A stretch of DNA of 64,000 bases from Ligula intestinalis (Eukaryota; Platyhelminthes; Cestoda; Diphyllobothriidea; Diphyllobothriidae), in the NCBI GenBank assembly GCA_036362985.1, contig JAYGXS010000002.1:87742331-87806330 (forward strand). Reading direction: 5' to 3'. The notes beneath the pieces are model-generated. The model worked only from the letters and a program-made list of their open reading frames with translations, did not search any database and had not been told where the DNA came from. The position numbers and the translations under genes were made by a program. Positions within the stretch are counted from its first letter, which is position 1; every line of letters starts with the position of its first letter. Shown piece after piece: positions 45,266-57,329 of the stretch.

Positions 45266-46084
45266 GCTGCAAGCGTCCCTCGAACGCGAGCGCCTACTTT
45301 CAAAATGTGTGACTATCGATTGGATGAGGATGCTACTTAGACTAATCCTGAACTCGCTTCTAGAAGGCTATATCCGTGGCTACAAGGTTAAGTGTCTGCC
45401 TCTGATAACCTTTATAAGTAAAGTGAATGAAAAATCAACTGGTGCTTTCCATGCGTATACGGGCAACAACTCTAAAGTTTATTTGCATACACAATCTTGT
45501 GCGACTAGTTTCTGTGACCTACATTACAACACATTTACGACAAATTCACCGTAAGACTGGTCTTCCTCATTTATAAACTTGACACAAACTAAACTGGGAA
45601 CGTTATGCGCCTTTTGCAGGTTGTCTTATTCTTAGTTCGTTTATCTTTTGATTGAGATTTTTATCGTTGAAAGTTAGCATACCCACCATGGTTATTAGTT
45701 TCCTCCGGTTATTTCGGTGAGTAATTTAAATTTTCCAAAACGATTTCAAGTTTAACGACCATTTTACATTAGAAACGATCTACTCTGAAATATGGAGACG
45801 ACACGGCCTCAATTCCCTTAAATGATGCCACAGCAACTTCAAGAATCGTGTTCCATCGAGCATGAGCTAGGTTGATTGTTGGTAGATGTGGTAAAGAAAA
45901 GCGAAGTATTAAGAGAAGGCATTCAGGAACGTGACAAAAAACTGCCTAACAAATATGGCTTTCATTCTAACATTTCTTGTATTTGATTATCAATTTTTTG
46001 CACAGCATTACTTGTGTTGAGATTTTGCATGAGTTTCATTTGCCACTTTCGAGGGTTTTGGTAGCGAAAAGAACTGAAGCCGGA

Positions 46085-46205
46085 TTAAAATTCCTTTCAA
46101 AAATTTAGAGAAATAGAAGACGACTCGATCGCAAGAACAATAGGTGTATTCGCCTGACGTTTCGAAATCCGTCATAAGAGACGTACTCACAAAACAGTAG
46201 CATGT
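46085..46205 (-). repeat. Penelope family E 3' tail relic
   Basis: The minus strand reads TDFETSGEYTYCSCDRVVFY, matching the tail at 54.3 kb (DDESVIEVETSGE, stop, KYCPSD) and at 57.4 kb. GTATTCGCCTGACGTTTCGA is the shared nucleotide core. Confidence 0.6.
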
Positions 46206-47114
46206 TCGCTTGTATTAGCAACTTTCAAAAATGTCTTATGCTAGCTTTTTACATAGTCAAAATATTCAAAGAGAGAATAGGTTACACTAGATGCAGAATT
46301 CTTAAGCGGACAAACATTAGACCTCAACGTCACGAAATGCGATTCCCTGTGAAGGTGAAAATAACAATTCCAGCATGCCATCAGAATATTTTTTTCAAAA
46401 AAAATGATTTTTGTCAGAAAACTAAGATTTATTTTCATGAAAAGCGTTTAGGGTAGTTTAAAGTAAATTTGTTAGGGGAGCATTTATGTGAATAAAGGCA
46501 ATAGCACTGAAGCGTACAAGAATAATGGCTTCAATCCTACCCTTGAATACACAAATAAGATTCACATCAGGCGTTAAAACAGACCATTTTAACTGGAAGT
46601 TGCAAAAGTGGCAAATTCACTTTGGTGGGTAGAAGGGGCAATTAGTTTATAAATGTAGTGCATTCATTTAGTTGAACTGTAAATTCTCGAGCAGTTGGAG
46701 GTTAAAATTAGGCCGATGGTGACAAATATGGGCATGGTTAGAAAATTCGTATAAAAACCCCTGAAATTTAGTGCAAAAGTACCTTTCGAAGGAGGTTCAA
46801 CTGTCCCCTTTTCCGGCCATTTTGTGAGTGGAATTTACAGGTGAAAGCTGTCATCTGCGTGTTCAAATACTCTTAGGTGCAACAGTTTGGGTTTGAGGCG
46901 TTACTCATCTACGTTCACTAGGCGAATGATTGTCTACGTGATGTTTATTCACTTTTATTGAATAAACTTTTCACGCGCAGGCAGAGCAGGTTGGTTTTAT
47001 CGTGCTGGTTTCAAGACTAAAATAAATTTATTGAATAAGCCTAAGAAGACAATGACAATTCGTCCAAGAAAAATCTGGAATAGAAGACGGTCTTTGGACC
47101 AATACGAAGCACTT

Positions 47115-47225
47115 ATTGATTTGAGTTGACCCAAGTCTGAAAAACTCTAGGCGTTTGGCGGGATTTGAACCCACGCATCAGAGAAAGCCTTTGCCGGAGG
47201 CTAATGCTCTACCGCTGACCTAAAA
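47115..47225 (-). repeat. tRNA-derived SINE, second good copy
   Basis: On the minus strand: A box AGGTCAGCGGTAGAGCATTA, the same CCGGCAA loop, B box GGGTTCAAATCCCGCC, then CTAGAGTTTTTCAGACTTGG, GTCAACTCAAAT. The head and tail match 42031-42200. Confidence 0.7.
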
Positions 47226-49368
47226 ATTGATTTGCATGAGTTGAAAAAGGTCGCAGAAGCAGCTCTAATACGACAAGTTGGGCGTCAACTGCAGTCGCCT
47301 GCATCACAATCTTATGTGCATTCATTGGGCAGTTTAAATTTGTTCTTGTTTTTTTTTCAGCAAGCCGTTGGCGTATTCTAAGCACATAAATCTGATAGTA
47401 TTTCAGGCAGACAAAAATGAGGGTCGAAAAAGTGCGTCTGCCTGCAGCACTAGCCGTTGTGTGGCCGTTTGTTGTGCTCGAGAGTGACCCTCAAGGCAGA
47501 GCAGGATAAGTGAGATCCGTTAGCGATCGATGAGCGTTTATTGATTTGATTTTGGCTTAAATAAATTGAGGGATGTTTGAGGCAATAAGCGACTTGAATG
47601 TGTGAAGAAAGAAAAATTGGCGTCCTGATTTACAAGCCCGTTGTGGTCGCACAGACTTTCGAATCAACCCAGACTAGTCTGTCATAGAACACTGCATTAT
47701 GTAAATTAAGAAACGACGTTGAGGAGAAAGTCTGAAATATTTATTTTCGGTCTGTTAACTGTTTTTAGCCTACCATGACCAAAGCCCAGACTTTAACAAC
47801 CAAATGCTTCAAAATTGTAAAGTTTTAATTGACTGTTAGGTTCGGCGTTATATTGTGTTGCTTCGTAGATAACATTTTTTACGGCAGCGAAACTCACAAA
47901 ACTCAACATAGGGTCGACTGAGTGAATCAAAGTCTTATAAGCACGTAAAGTGCGTTCATACAAAACAACTTAGTACATAAAACCGATCAAGTAGAATGCC
48001 TCTTGAATATAGTCTTTAAGTGAGTTTACCACGTAAACGTCTAGTACGGCGGTTAGCCAACAGCCAACGGTTTTAACAAGCATTCCAAAGAGGCTTTCTA
48101 GGGAATTGGCTGTATTTTGCGTTTTTACTGTGGTTGCGATGCGGTGGCCTAACACAAGCAGAATCCCAATTGACTTCGCCTATACGGACGCCACTGGAAT
48201 ACACTTGGTTCAGGTTGAGATGTCAGTCGGGGATTAACAAACGATTGAAAACTTGGAAAAAGCGATCACGAGAATACCATTTTGTGGGCAGTTAGAGGGT
48301 ATTTTGTAGGTAACGCACATTTGTTCATCTCTGGCCTCCTTGACATGCTTTTAAAATTGAGCCACCATTTGTGTCTGCTCTACATTCTCCTGGGAATTTT
48401 GTTAAGGTACTTCGGTTGGGCTACTTTTTCATTATATACTGACTTCTATCCCTCTTGGTTTATTTGAACAACAAAAAGCACACGATCAGCTGCACTGGGC
48501 GCCAGCACCGCTATGAAGAATGTAACATCGTGCACGTATTTTTGAACCTATTCGCTGAAGATACTTCATGCTCTTGACAAATGCCGTTTTTGACCCTTAT
48601 ATAACGTTTGCAGTCTTCCGGTCTGTTTTACCTACCCATATTTACTCTCTACGAATAAAGGACTTTTTCCGCAACTATTAAAATTATACTTTAAAAAGTA
48701 AAGCCTGTCCCTTCGTGTGTGTTCGAAGCTCTTAACGCAAAGCAGGGTTGTCCTATATATTCTAAGATGCACATAAAACTATCTATCCTCTGCCCATGCC
48801 GTTGCTAGCTTACAGATTAAGCTAAATTAAACTACACGTGTACCATCTTAGGATAAACCTATAGTTTAACATAATTACTTGGTGGTAAGTGTTTTTGCGG
48901 TCATTTATGGGGCATTCGCAGAAGGCATGGAAACATCATAGCGTTTAAAAAAGCGATGCTTTTAGGTGGTAATATGGCGTTTTAGGGAATGAAAACACAC
49001 ACCATTGTGTGCTTGACTTTTAAATTCGAGCAAAGGTCTGGCGTTTGAAAAAAATAATTTTCATGGAGAAAAACATCAAGCTTTGAAGTGTGGCAAATCC
49101 TGATTAATAAAACATTCGAGTTTAGATATGTTTATTTTCAGAAAAAAGGTTCGGGTAATTTTAGCATAGAACAGCTATTTGTCTAGGAATTTAGTCGAAT
49201 ACAAGGTAACGTTGCTTTGCACTTGCGTTTCGGATTAAATTATGGTTAAACCTATTTATTTTATGCAAAAGGGCGTTTTCTGGAACAAGGGAGGCAAAAA
49301 AAATGAAACATAGAAGTGCAGGTGCCTTAATTTAATAATCTTAAGATTCATAATGTCGCCACACTTAC

Positions 49369-49431
49369 TTTAGAAATGGATCTATGCTGGTGACCGCAAA
49401 TGAGGTCGAAGGCAACTTTCTAGCTCTAAGA
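49369..49431 (-). CDS. Candidate upstream exon B (kinesin extension or separate gene)
   Basis: Between acceptor CCTATAG and donor GTAAGTG lie 63 bp with one open frame, LRARKLPSTSFAVTSIDPFL, entering and leaving in phase 2. That fits candidate exon A upstream, and a hypothetical acceptor one base before the kinesin ATG downstream. No conserved domain; it could be chance or a UTR exon. Confidence 0.25.
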
Positions 49432-49623
49432 CTATAGGTTATCATATATATTTCCATTCTGACAAAGCAGCAAGGCAGTGTGTTTGAAGCTATCTGACAA
49501 TAGAAAAGCAGAGAAATCGATTAAAACAATAGGTATCGAAGGTGGAGAAGTCGTACAAAGCCGATGGCTTGCCCACAGTCGGAATGATTGATGCGATGGT
49601 CGTGGCGGAGGAAGCTGCATCTA

Positions 49624-51141
49624 CAGGGTGCCCCACGAAAAACCCCTAAATTTATGATAATGTTTATACTGTTATAAAAATAAAAATTATTGATTAAAAT
49701 TATAACTAACATTTATTGTGCAATTAACAAACTGTTACCTAATAACAAGTTACAGATACCGCTCAAAATGCTGTCCATTAACTGCAGAACAGCGACGTAA
49801 GCGATCCATCCAGCTCTGAGCTGCTCGACGAATGACATCAAGAGGGATGTTGTTCCATGTGTCCATCAACACATGTTTTATTGACTCAATATCAGTGATT
49901 CCTATTCTTCGTCTCTGAACCTCCTGTAAGAGTACACTCCAAATGCAAAAGTCCATTACATTCAAGTCAGGGCTCTTGGATAGCCATTGCTGGGGTGTGA
50001 TGAAATCTGGAGTGTTAACTCGGAGCCAGGCGACAGTGTCATTGGCAGTGTGTGGCTTTGCACCATCTTGCTGCCACGTCCAGGGTTCTCCCTGCATTAC
50101 TTGATCAATATCTTTAAAAATCTGCGGGCACATCTCCTCTCTGTAAACAACTTGATTGACAGTTTTTTTCGTTCTCCGACTCGGCGCAACACCTTCCTGC
50201 CCAGCAGCATCTCCTTCAATTAAATAGAGGTCTGTTTTGCCTTGCCAGGAAACAGCACCATAGCACATGATAGATTTTTGCGGCTTGTCTATCTCCACCA
50301 GCAAATCTTCATCAGGAATATCAAAATATGCATTCATTTTGCATATTCAGTGGTGCAGACAAGCAGAATCATGATTCATCTGAGAACCACACTTGTTTTC
50401 ATTTTTCTCCTTCACCGAAGTGCTGAAGCATGGCATCACACTTTGTCTTTCGAGCTTGCTGGTGTACTTTAGTAAAAAGATGGCATTGAATACGTCGAAA
50501 ACATTTTAAATTGGATTCTGCAATTGTTCTGTGCACATACCTTTTTGACAATCCCAGTTCTTTACAAATTTCACGTTGACTTGAAGGTCTTCTGTGATGA
50601 TCTGGTGGAGTTACGGCAAGTTCCAAGACTGCTCGCCTTGTTGGGAACTCGGGCCTGCAAGAAGTGCTACTACCAGGCTTACGCACCTTTGCTACAGGTG
50701 ATCCACCTTGTTTGAATGCAGCCGCGACACCTCTAAACTGGTCAGTTGTAATGGCACCAAAAAATTTAGGCAAAATATTCTGGCATTTCTGCAACCCCCA
50801 TGTTGGATGTTCTTTCCGGAATAGGACGATGACCTCGCGCTGGAAATTGCTTAGCTGTGGCATGGGTCTACACGTCTTTCCAGAATATTCCTGGCATATG
50901 GTGCGCAGGTGGGCATTTTAGAACCTTCTCCTCTGCGACCACCACCCACGTTGTGTGGGTGCTCCTCACCACTGAGCGGAACATGGCGTGGGCGACATGA
51001 ATGTGGGTGCGAACCAACGGGGGCGACTTCACTTCGGATGTGGCCCAGGTGTTCTGTTTTCTCCGCCATCGATCGTGACGGCATGGGCGGTCCGGCCGCC
51101 GTAATAATCACAAACTTAGGGGTTTTTTGTGGGGCACCCTG
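49624..51141 (-). mobile_element. Mariner element with DD37D transposase, copy 2
   Basis: Ends CAGGGTGCCCCACGAAAAAC and, inverted, GGGGCACCCTG, flanked by TA at 49622-49623 and 51142-51143. 1518 bp, by eye about 95 percent identical to copy 1. Confidence 0.93.
49750..50863 (-). pseudogene. Mariner DD37D transposase, disrupted
   Basis: Same protein as copy 1 with FSDES intact but followed by the same in-frame TGA; downstream a net 20-bp deletion (between GCATAT and TGATATTCC near 50325) shifts the frame. The second half, IPDEDLLVEIDKPQKSIMCY to HFERYL, is open and has [11 protein letters not shown] and SPDLNVMD. Non-functional. Confidence 0.9.
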
Positions 51142-51385
51142 TATGTTTAGCGAGAACTTACATTTCTGCCTTTGAAATATCCTAAATTTACCGCGGTAGA
51201 AGAGAGCTGTTGCTCTTGGTTGTTCTAAAGGATAACTACTCCTTTCTTATCGGCTGTATTGCCCAAACAATATTAGTAAGGACTACGGCCTTTATCTTTC
51301 GCAGGCATTTTATGCCGTAGCTATCTCAACTCTTACGTACTGCAATGTATTCCACCCTCCGGTCCTACAAATTTCGAAAACTTAC

Positions 51386-51518
51386 TTGAGGCTGTAGATA
51401 TCGACATGTGGGATGAGGGAGTTTGGCCTTCCCACCGGAGGATCAGACATACCTGGGCTAGTTTTCTTTGGAGGTTGCCAACCATTGTCAGTGTCACCTT
51501 TAGACCCACTAGGGAGTT
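51386..51518 (-). CDS. Candidate upstream exon A
   Basis: Acceptor TGACATTTTCAG and donor GTAAGTTTT frame 133 bp with one open frame: LPSGSKGDTDNGWQPPKKTS, GMSDPPVGRPNSLIPHVDIY, SL. An alternative acceptor at 51545 would lengthen it by 26 bp, and ATGACATTTTCAG could be a start. It leaves in phase 2, compatible with exon B. I recognise no domain. Confidence 0.3.
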
Positions 51519-51739
51519 CTGAAAATGTCATAGTTGTTTGTGCACTAGAATTCGAGGCAAACGTAACCTATTCCACAAAAAATGTATTATTTTTAATGAT
51601 TTACGATCAGCAGATACAGGGAAATACTGATAATTCTTTATTCCTAAGACTGATCTGATTTATTTCTATGTTTGGACGTGAACTTTTGTACTGATACACT
51701 GAACAAAATCTGGATCTACTGATTTCCCGTCATGTTCCC

Positions 51740-53620
51740 CGTAAGAAAATAATTCATGTCAAGGATGAGGTGTACCCCTCGCCATCTGCGTAGACTCTCA
51801 CGTCGCATCCATCTTCAGAAAAGAATTTGCCTTCTACCTCTCATCCAGTTTATGTTTGAGCAGGCTAAAAGGCCGTACGAGGAAAAAAAGTTAGCTAATG
51901 CGGTCAACTTTGCTAAACACCCTTCAACTAATGTTGCGAAACTCTTCGCGCGCAGCAAAAGCGCAGAGAGAAACGCAGCACCCCCATACTTCGGGACGCC
52001 CTGTGAAACCCCAGAGCGGACGCTAAGTTGACGATTGATCGCTTCAGTGCTTTCTCGTCTATAACATTTAGTATGCGAAAAAATTTGCCGTCCCGATAAA
52101 ATTTTCCTTTCATCATCCCGAAAGAGGAAGAAGAGACAATTTTTGGGACCGAGGTCGGACACATTCATCTGACGCGAACAAGAGTACAGGCACCACGCTC
52201 TAACGATGGAACCGAGCTAGCTATTGGAACGTCAGCCAAAACACACCTTGGCCCCAGAAAGCGTCTCTTATTCTTCCTTTTTACGGGGATGACAAAAGAA
52301 GTAACTTTTAGTAAATACTCGGTCGCTCCACTCCTGACCATCCAGGATTGGACTGGTGCCGTTCTCAAAACCAAAACTTTTACTCTCTGGGACGTAACCA
52401 AAGCCATTAGACGTCTTCGGCAGCCTCCTAGTCCTGGACCAGCTGTTGTCCCCTTCAGTGTTTTAAAAGCTGATGCAGACGATATTGTTCCGTCCCTTCT
52501 GTGTAAGATATTTAATGTTGCTCTTGAAAGTGAAACCTTTTCTACTTTATGGAAGGAATCGCACATCATGCCTGTGGTTGGATGACGACGACTTTAGGCT
52601 AATAAGTAACCTTCCCACAGGTTTGAAGATCCTGAAGACCTTGATTGAAGCCAAGATGATGTGTCACCTGACAGAGAACATCCTATTTAATGCGGCCACC
52701 TCTCTTTTTTGATCATTTTTTACGATATAAAGACAGCGGCTTTGCTCTTTGCACCGTTTATTTCGATTTCATTCGGGTTAACCATGATCTTCTCCGGAAA
52801 CTTACCTCTTTCGGCATAGGTAGCAAGCGTCTGAGTTAAAGAGCCTCCTATTCGAGTGTTCGCGCACAACGAATTAAAATTGGCAATTTTACCTCCAACC
52901 CCACACATTTGAGGCGTGGATCGGTTCAGGGTAGCGTGTTTGGCCCGCTGTTAGTTTGCCTTTTTGTTAAAATTGTTCGTGATTGCCTTCTGTAGGCCGA
53001 CAATGTAAAGGTTGCTTACCGATATAAACCGGCAGATTGCAACTTCGTGTTTGAGACCCTAAAAGTGATCTTTTGAGCTTTGTCCAGTGGTGCTTTACAA
53101 GGCACCTGTCCCATTCTCGGCACAAACTTCCCGTTATTGCTGTTGGCGACGTTCATTAATTTATTTAAGGAAATTACAGACGAAGACAGGGACATGAATA
53201 TGGCCATTCCTGGCTTGTAAGCCGTCATTGGCTGGTGATACCCAACTCCAATGTTGCCGCAGAAATTGCTGTCACACTCAATTTTCAAACCCTTGACCTT
53301 GTTGGTTAGAAGTTCAATGCTCTAACCACTTGGCTACGGGTTCGCTGTCGTGTCGGTCCTTGATCGGGAATATACATTATTAAATAAGCGAACATGGTCA
53401 CCGCTGTAATGTAATCAGAATTATTAAGAATCTGGATATATCATATTCAAATAATCTCAATATGTCAAACAACTGCTCCCTGATTGCCTCAAACGCACGC
53501 CGAATCACCGGGTTTCTTATCAGAAATGTTAAAAACCTTAAGATTAGACCAAATCTTTATGAAATGCACGCAAGAATAAGTCTGGAATATTGTTCTTTTC
53601 TATTTATCCTTGTGCACTAG
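51740..53620 (+). pseudogene. Non-LTR retrotransposon reverse transcriptase, decayed
   Basis: Successive plus-strand pieces match reverse transcriptase of the Jockey/CR1/RTE type: FEQAKRPYEEKKLANAVNFA, LWDVTKAIRRLRQPPSPGPA and SVLKADADDIVPSLLCKIFN (fingers), FRLISNLPTGLKILKTLIEA, VYFDFIRVNHDLLRKLTSFG, SVFGPLLVCLFVKIVRDCLL followed by a stop and ADNVKV where the catalytic F/YADD box should be, and finally NARRITGFLIRNVKNLKIRP and ISLEYCS. Many stops and frameshifts. A SINE at 53195-53352 interrupts it. Confidence 0.78.
53195..53352 (-). repeat. tRNA-derived SINE, second family
   Basis: On the minus strand: A box GTAGCCAAGTGGTTAGAGCA, B-box-like GGTTTGAAAATTG, then a tail CACCAGCCAATGACGGCTTA, CAAGCCAGGAATGGCCAT. 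The tail recurs at 53953-54000, and a related GGCTGATGAAGGC-type tail is seen in the 63-kb tandem repeat. It interrupts the reverse transcriptase relic. Confidence 0.6.
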
Positions 53621-54299
53621 GCCTCAGGCTGAGAACAATGGCGTCGACTCTGCAGCCCACAATCGCCTAATTCCTCTGCTGACAGTGAGAAACCGGTGGC
53701 TAATGCGTGCTTATCTGGTGTGGAATACCGGATCTATAACACCGAAGGGAGACTTACTGCATTGTTCACCTGTGCCAACCCGTTCTCATCCAAAATTTCA
53801 ATAATTTGACGAGCTGCAGTTTTTTCTTCTGAAGAACACTTAAGAGAATCATCCGTAGTTTTTCACTATTATTTGGATCCCCTACTGTAAATCTCTTTTG
53901 ATCGAGCCTGTACACTGACAACAAATAAATTTATTAATCATTAGAGATTGGATATGACTGGCTGATGATGGCTAATAAGCCAGAAATGGCCATTCCGGTC
54001 TCCCTTTGCTTTTTCGGATCCACTTCATAAAGTCATCGTATTTGAGAAGTAATAAAAGTATAATAACTACTTAAATCAATTGAATAGCTTGGCAATCTAG
54101 GAAATTCAAAACTCCAAAATTCCAAAATGTCCTGCCGTACATGCTGTCCCTTAGTGATGACTCGTTGCGAGTCATCCACGAATCGTTTGTGCCGCAATTA
54201 TTTTCGCAAGAAGAGCGTTATCATTTTTTGAGTCCCACGTCACATAAACTACCAAGTTACTGGAGTGATATCGTTTTTGCCAATGCAAGCGAGCATGCG
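53621..54299. other. Unassigned, with a SINE tail fragment at 53953-54000
   Basis: GACTGGCTGATGATGGCTAA then AAGCCAGAAATGGCCAT is the plus-strand tail of the SINE at 53.2 kb. The first 300 bp may be the 3' part of the retrotransposon at 51.7-53.6 kb. Confidence 0.4.
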
Positions 54300-54600
54300 A
54301 GTCCCAGGAAATAATTGAGAAGAAGACGACTCAATCACTGGGACAATACTTTTATTCGCCTGACGTTTCGACCTCGATCACGGATTCATCATCGGAGACA
54401 TTAGCAAAAGCAGTAGCAGATATCATTTTCACTGTGATCACTAGCGCTTTTGAGGCTCTCCAGATCATTTATTGGTGATTAGACGCCATTAACCTTCATT
54501 ATTGCTGCCATTATATGTTTGAAGGTATTGGAGTTTTCTCGGAAGTTTAAAACTTGGATTGTGATTTCCAGTCATGCATCACGTTACACAGACAAAAATT
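54300..54600 (-). repeat. Penelope family E 3' end relic
   Basis: The minus strand reads NVSDDESVIEVETSGE, stop, KYCPSD, stop, VVFF, the typical end of one Penelope family, preceded by degraded endonuclease-like sequence. Confidence 0.65.
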
Positions 54601-54859
54601 TAATTTCAGGTGTTAAGCTGTGCGAACATATGTTTTCAATTACCCGTCATTGGGCTTTTAAAATTATATAAATGGGGGCAGAGTAACAAGAGCTTAAACA
54701 TCCAGTTAACAGTAATTATGGGGAAGAGGGTTGAAGGCGCTCAGAAATGAGATATTACAACCTATTAATTCGCCTCAGTTGTGAAAAACTCGACGGCCTC
54801 AGTAGGATCCGAGCCCACGCCTAGTTCTAGCAGGGGCTAAGGGAGGGGGATGGGGAACG

Positions 54860-55195
54860 AGGTGTGCGGTATTTATCGATTTTTCTGTTTTGTAGTTGCA
54901 ATGTAGCGTGGAGGGAGGTTTAAACACACACGAAGCATCCTCTTTCGGCGAGGGGACCAGTATAAACGCTTTATGTGTGCCCAAATCTAAGTTGGTCAGC
55001 CATATTGTTACTGCCTCTACAACTTCGGTTTTCGGTCTCCGTCGCTGGAGAAGAGGAGAATGGGTGGAGCTGTCCAGACCCGCTGCCACCACTCGGTGCG
55101 CGTAGAGCGGTACCGTCCTTGACATCATTGAGGTTGGCTAAATCAGACATAATCAGAGCCATAGCAATTGCATGTACCCGCCCACTTAGTTAATT
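54860..55195 (-). other. Unassigned repeated ORF, copy 1
   Basis: The minus strand begins MSDLANLNDVKDGTALRAPS, then GGSGSGQLHPFSSSPATETE, then NMADQLRFGHT. The same start occurs in opposite orientation at 56540. An overlapping 109-codon frame is also open. No known domain; two copies in one window point to a mobile or multicopy sequence. Confidence 0.45.
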
Positions 55196-55199
55196 ACGC

Positions 55200-55815
55200 G
55201 GAAGTTTACGCCGTGTGCTTATCCATTAATGCCATCTCGTAGGTTTCTCGGAAATGCTTAAGTCCTAAATTTTCGCAATCGCATCGCCTACGCTGACAAA
55301 GAAGAGTGGAATGTTTCTTCGGCACTTGATGGGTTACTCGGAGTGCCTGAATGACGTTCACCCGACGGCCAGTATTAACCAAGGGGATCACAATTTCAAT
55401 AGAAGAGGACTTTAGTGTTCTCTGGTTTAGCCTGACAGGAGGGCGCTCTGCCATCCGCTTGGATAAGCACGTGGCTGTTCTGATAAAATATCCTGATCCA
55501 CAGGGCGAGTCAACGCATAAATGCATATAAAAGAGGCCTAAACGAACAGTCTGTCTTTGCCTCCAAGGCGAAGCATTAAAGTGCTCTCTAGTCTTAATAT
55601 GCCCAATGACAGCGACGATTTAGATGTCCGCATGTCGGATCTCTCGAAGAGGCACTGTGCGAAATAAGTCATCATGTTTCGCCGTCAGCACGTCCATTTT
55701 TGAGGAAAGTTCTTCCGTAAACTTATCGAGAACCTTTTTAGGAAAGCCGTTTTCTCGCATATTGTTAAGTATAAGGGTGAGTTCGTTCCCCAGCGTACTA
55801 TAGTGGATATTCACC
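55200..55815 (-). pseudogene. Penelope-like element relic (linker plus GIY-YIG part)
   Basis: The minus strand reads LTLILNNMRENGFPKKVLDK, then LFRTVPLREIRH (linker-like), then CVDSPCGSGYFIRTATCLSK, RMAERPPVRLNQRTLKSSSI and IPLVNTGRRVNVIQALRV. The YIGRT motif has become YFIRT, and later sequence is frameshifted. The linker part is less certain than the endonuclease part. Confidence 0.6.
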
Positions 55816-56539
55816 TAGCTCGGTTGGTGAGGTAGCGGACTGGTGTTAATTTTTGGTTTAGCGGGACATGATTGTACACGCTAAATTATTGTCCTGTTCA
55901 TGTTTTCTTTAGAAAAAAACTTCTAGGAATTATGTCACTTGACGTTTTGTTACGTAGTAAATCCATGAAAGGGCTTTCTTTGTTCTCTTTTTTTTCAAAA
56001 TAAAGGTTAAGGCTGGGTAGACCTGGTTCTGTGTTACTGGAAAATGTAGGCTTTTTTCCACTTTCCCATGAATATATCGGCTAGTAAAGAACCAGGGGGT
56101 GATCAAACCGCTACACCATCACTTTAGCGCTGTAGTCGATCATTGAAACCGAAGTGAATTAAAATCTTTGGCCGGCTAGCCGATTGAGTAATTTCATTCC
56201 TCCTCATGTTCTTGACGTGGGTGTTGAACGAACGCTGCCTAGTTGTAGTTCTTGGTGTACTTCGTCCGAATGTAAACAAGTCTGACGTTTTAGACACAAC
56301 TTTGTCATAGGAAGCGGGGGGTGTTTTAGGAATTGCCGCCAGATCAAAATTAATTGAACTTGTTGTTATTTTTCGACAGACAGCGCGAGTCGTGACCGGT
56401 CGGTGTGAAGAGCGGAATTCATGTGGGGAAGGCCCTTATGTGAATCACTTATCGGCCAATGTTGTTCGCGTAGGTGGTACGACTGCGAAAATTCATGACG
56501 TCAGCAGTTCTGGGAAACCTACGAGGCGTCACCCTTCTT
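55816..56539. other. No gene seen
   Basis: A tRNA-A-box-like TAGCTCGGTTGGTGAGGTAG at 55816 may be a SINE head; no B box in register. Confidence 0.35.
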
Positions 56540-56720
56540 GTGGGTAGCTGAGTAGGCGGGTACTTGTACCTGATACGGCTGTGATCATGTCTGATCTAGC
56601 CGGCCTCAGTGATGTCATGGACGGTACCGCTCTGCGCTCACCGAGTAGCGGCAGCGGGTCTGCACAGCTCCACCCATTCTCTTCTCCAGCAACGGAGACC
56701 GAAAACTAAACTGGATGTGT
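56540..56720 (+). other. Unassigned repeated ORF, copy 2 (inverted relative to copy 1)
   Basis: MSDLAGLSDVMDGTALRSPS, SGSGSAQLHPFSSPATETEN, then a stop. The matching upstream bases (AGTAGGCGGGTACTTGTACC) show the homology extends beyond the frame. Confidence 0.45.
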
Positions 56721-57069
56721 CTTGCTACATGATGCCACCAATGATTAAAAAAATAACCTTTTTACAATCTTTCTGCATTATAGTTAGTTATTTCATAATC
56801 ACAGTGCAGCAAAACTTATCAAGCAGAGATTGAACTACGAAAAGTAGCAGTTTTCTTTTAATTGCAAATAGAAATAAAGTGCAAGACACTTTGGCTGCCT
56901 ACATATAGCCAAGTGCCATATCCTCGACGGATGCTATAGACAGAAGCAACGATCTGAACGTATTCTGCCGTAGCTAAAGAACACTTGTAAATCGGTGTTT
57001 GACTTGAGGAATTGTTCTGCTTCCGAAAATTCTTTTTTTGCAATTTGAATAAGTTACTAATGCACAAAC

Positions 57070-57152
57070 CTGTAGAGGTTCCTCAGGCGCCACAATTGAC
57101 GCCTATCACTTTTCCGCTTGATGATGTCTAAAAGCAGTCTTTGATGATGTAC
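57070..57152 (-). CDS. Candidate exon of an unidentified gene
   Basis: A strong acceptor (TACATTTCAG) and donor (GTTTGT) enclose 83 bp with one open frame: VHHQRLLLDIIKRKSDRRQL then WRLRNLY, phase 0 in and 2 out. The basic, helix-like composition looks like real protein. It could join exon A through the alternative acceptor at 51545. I do not recognise the family. Confidence 0.3.
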
Positions 57153-57329
57153 CTGAAATGTAATAACCAATCATAGTACTTTCATTTGCGTGATATAATT
57201 TTCTGCGATCCACTCGTTTAGGAAAATGGAGTTGAAATTATTAATCGGCCTCAAGTCCGAAGGTCTTCATAAGGTTCTGTGAGGCTGCATAACTACAAAA
57301 AGTCTTTAAAGCGTTACTTTAGAAGCTTT

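Larger units (their letters stand above)
45266..49368. other. Upstream of the kinesin start codon, no gene identified
   Basis: The first part should hold the 5' UTR and promoter, but no TATA box or initiator is distinctive enough to call. The stretch also holds a Penelope tail (46.1 kb) and a SINE (47.1 kb), listed separately. Frames at 47970-48155 and 48282-48467 are hydrophobic but unassigned. Confidence 0.4.

Noticed and set aside
45204..45554. 116-codon plus-strand frame at 45.2-45.55 kb
   Set aside because: It is the antisense shadow of kinesin exon 1 and its 5' region.
49369..49431. KVAFDLI in one frame, similar to EVAFDVI of exon 2, suggesting a duplicated motor exon
   Set aside because: Only about 27 bases match, that frame has an upstream stop and the flanking residues do not align with the motor.
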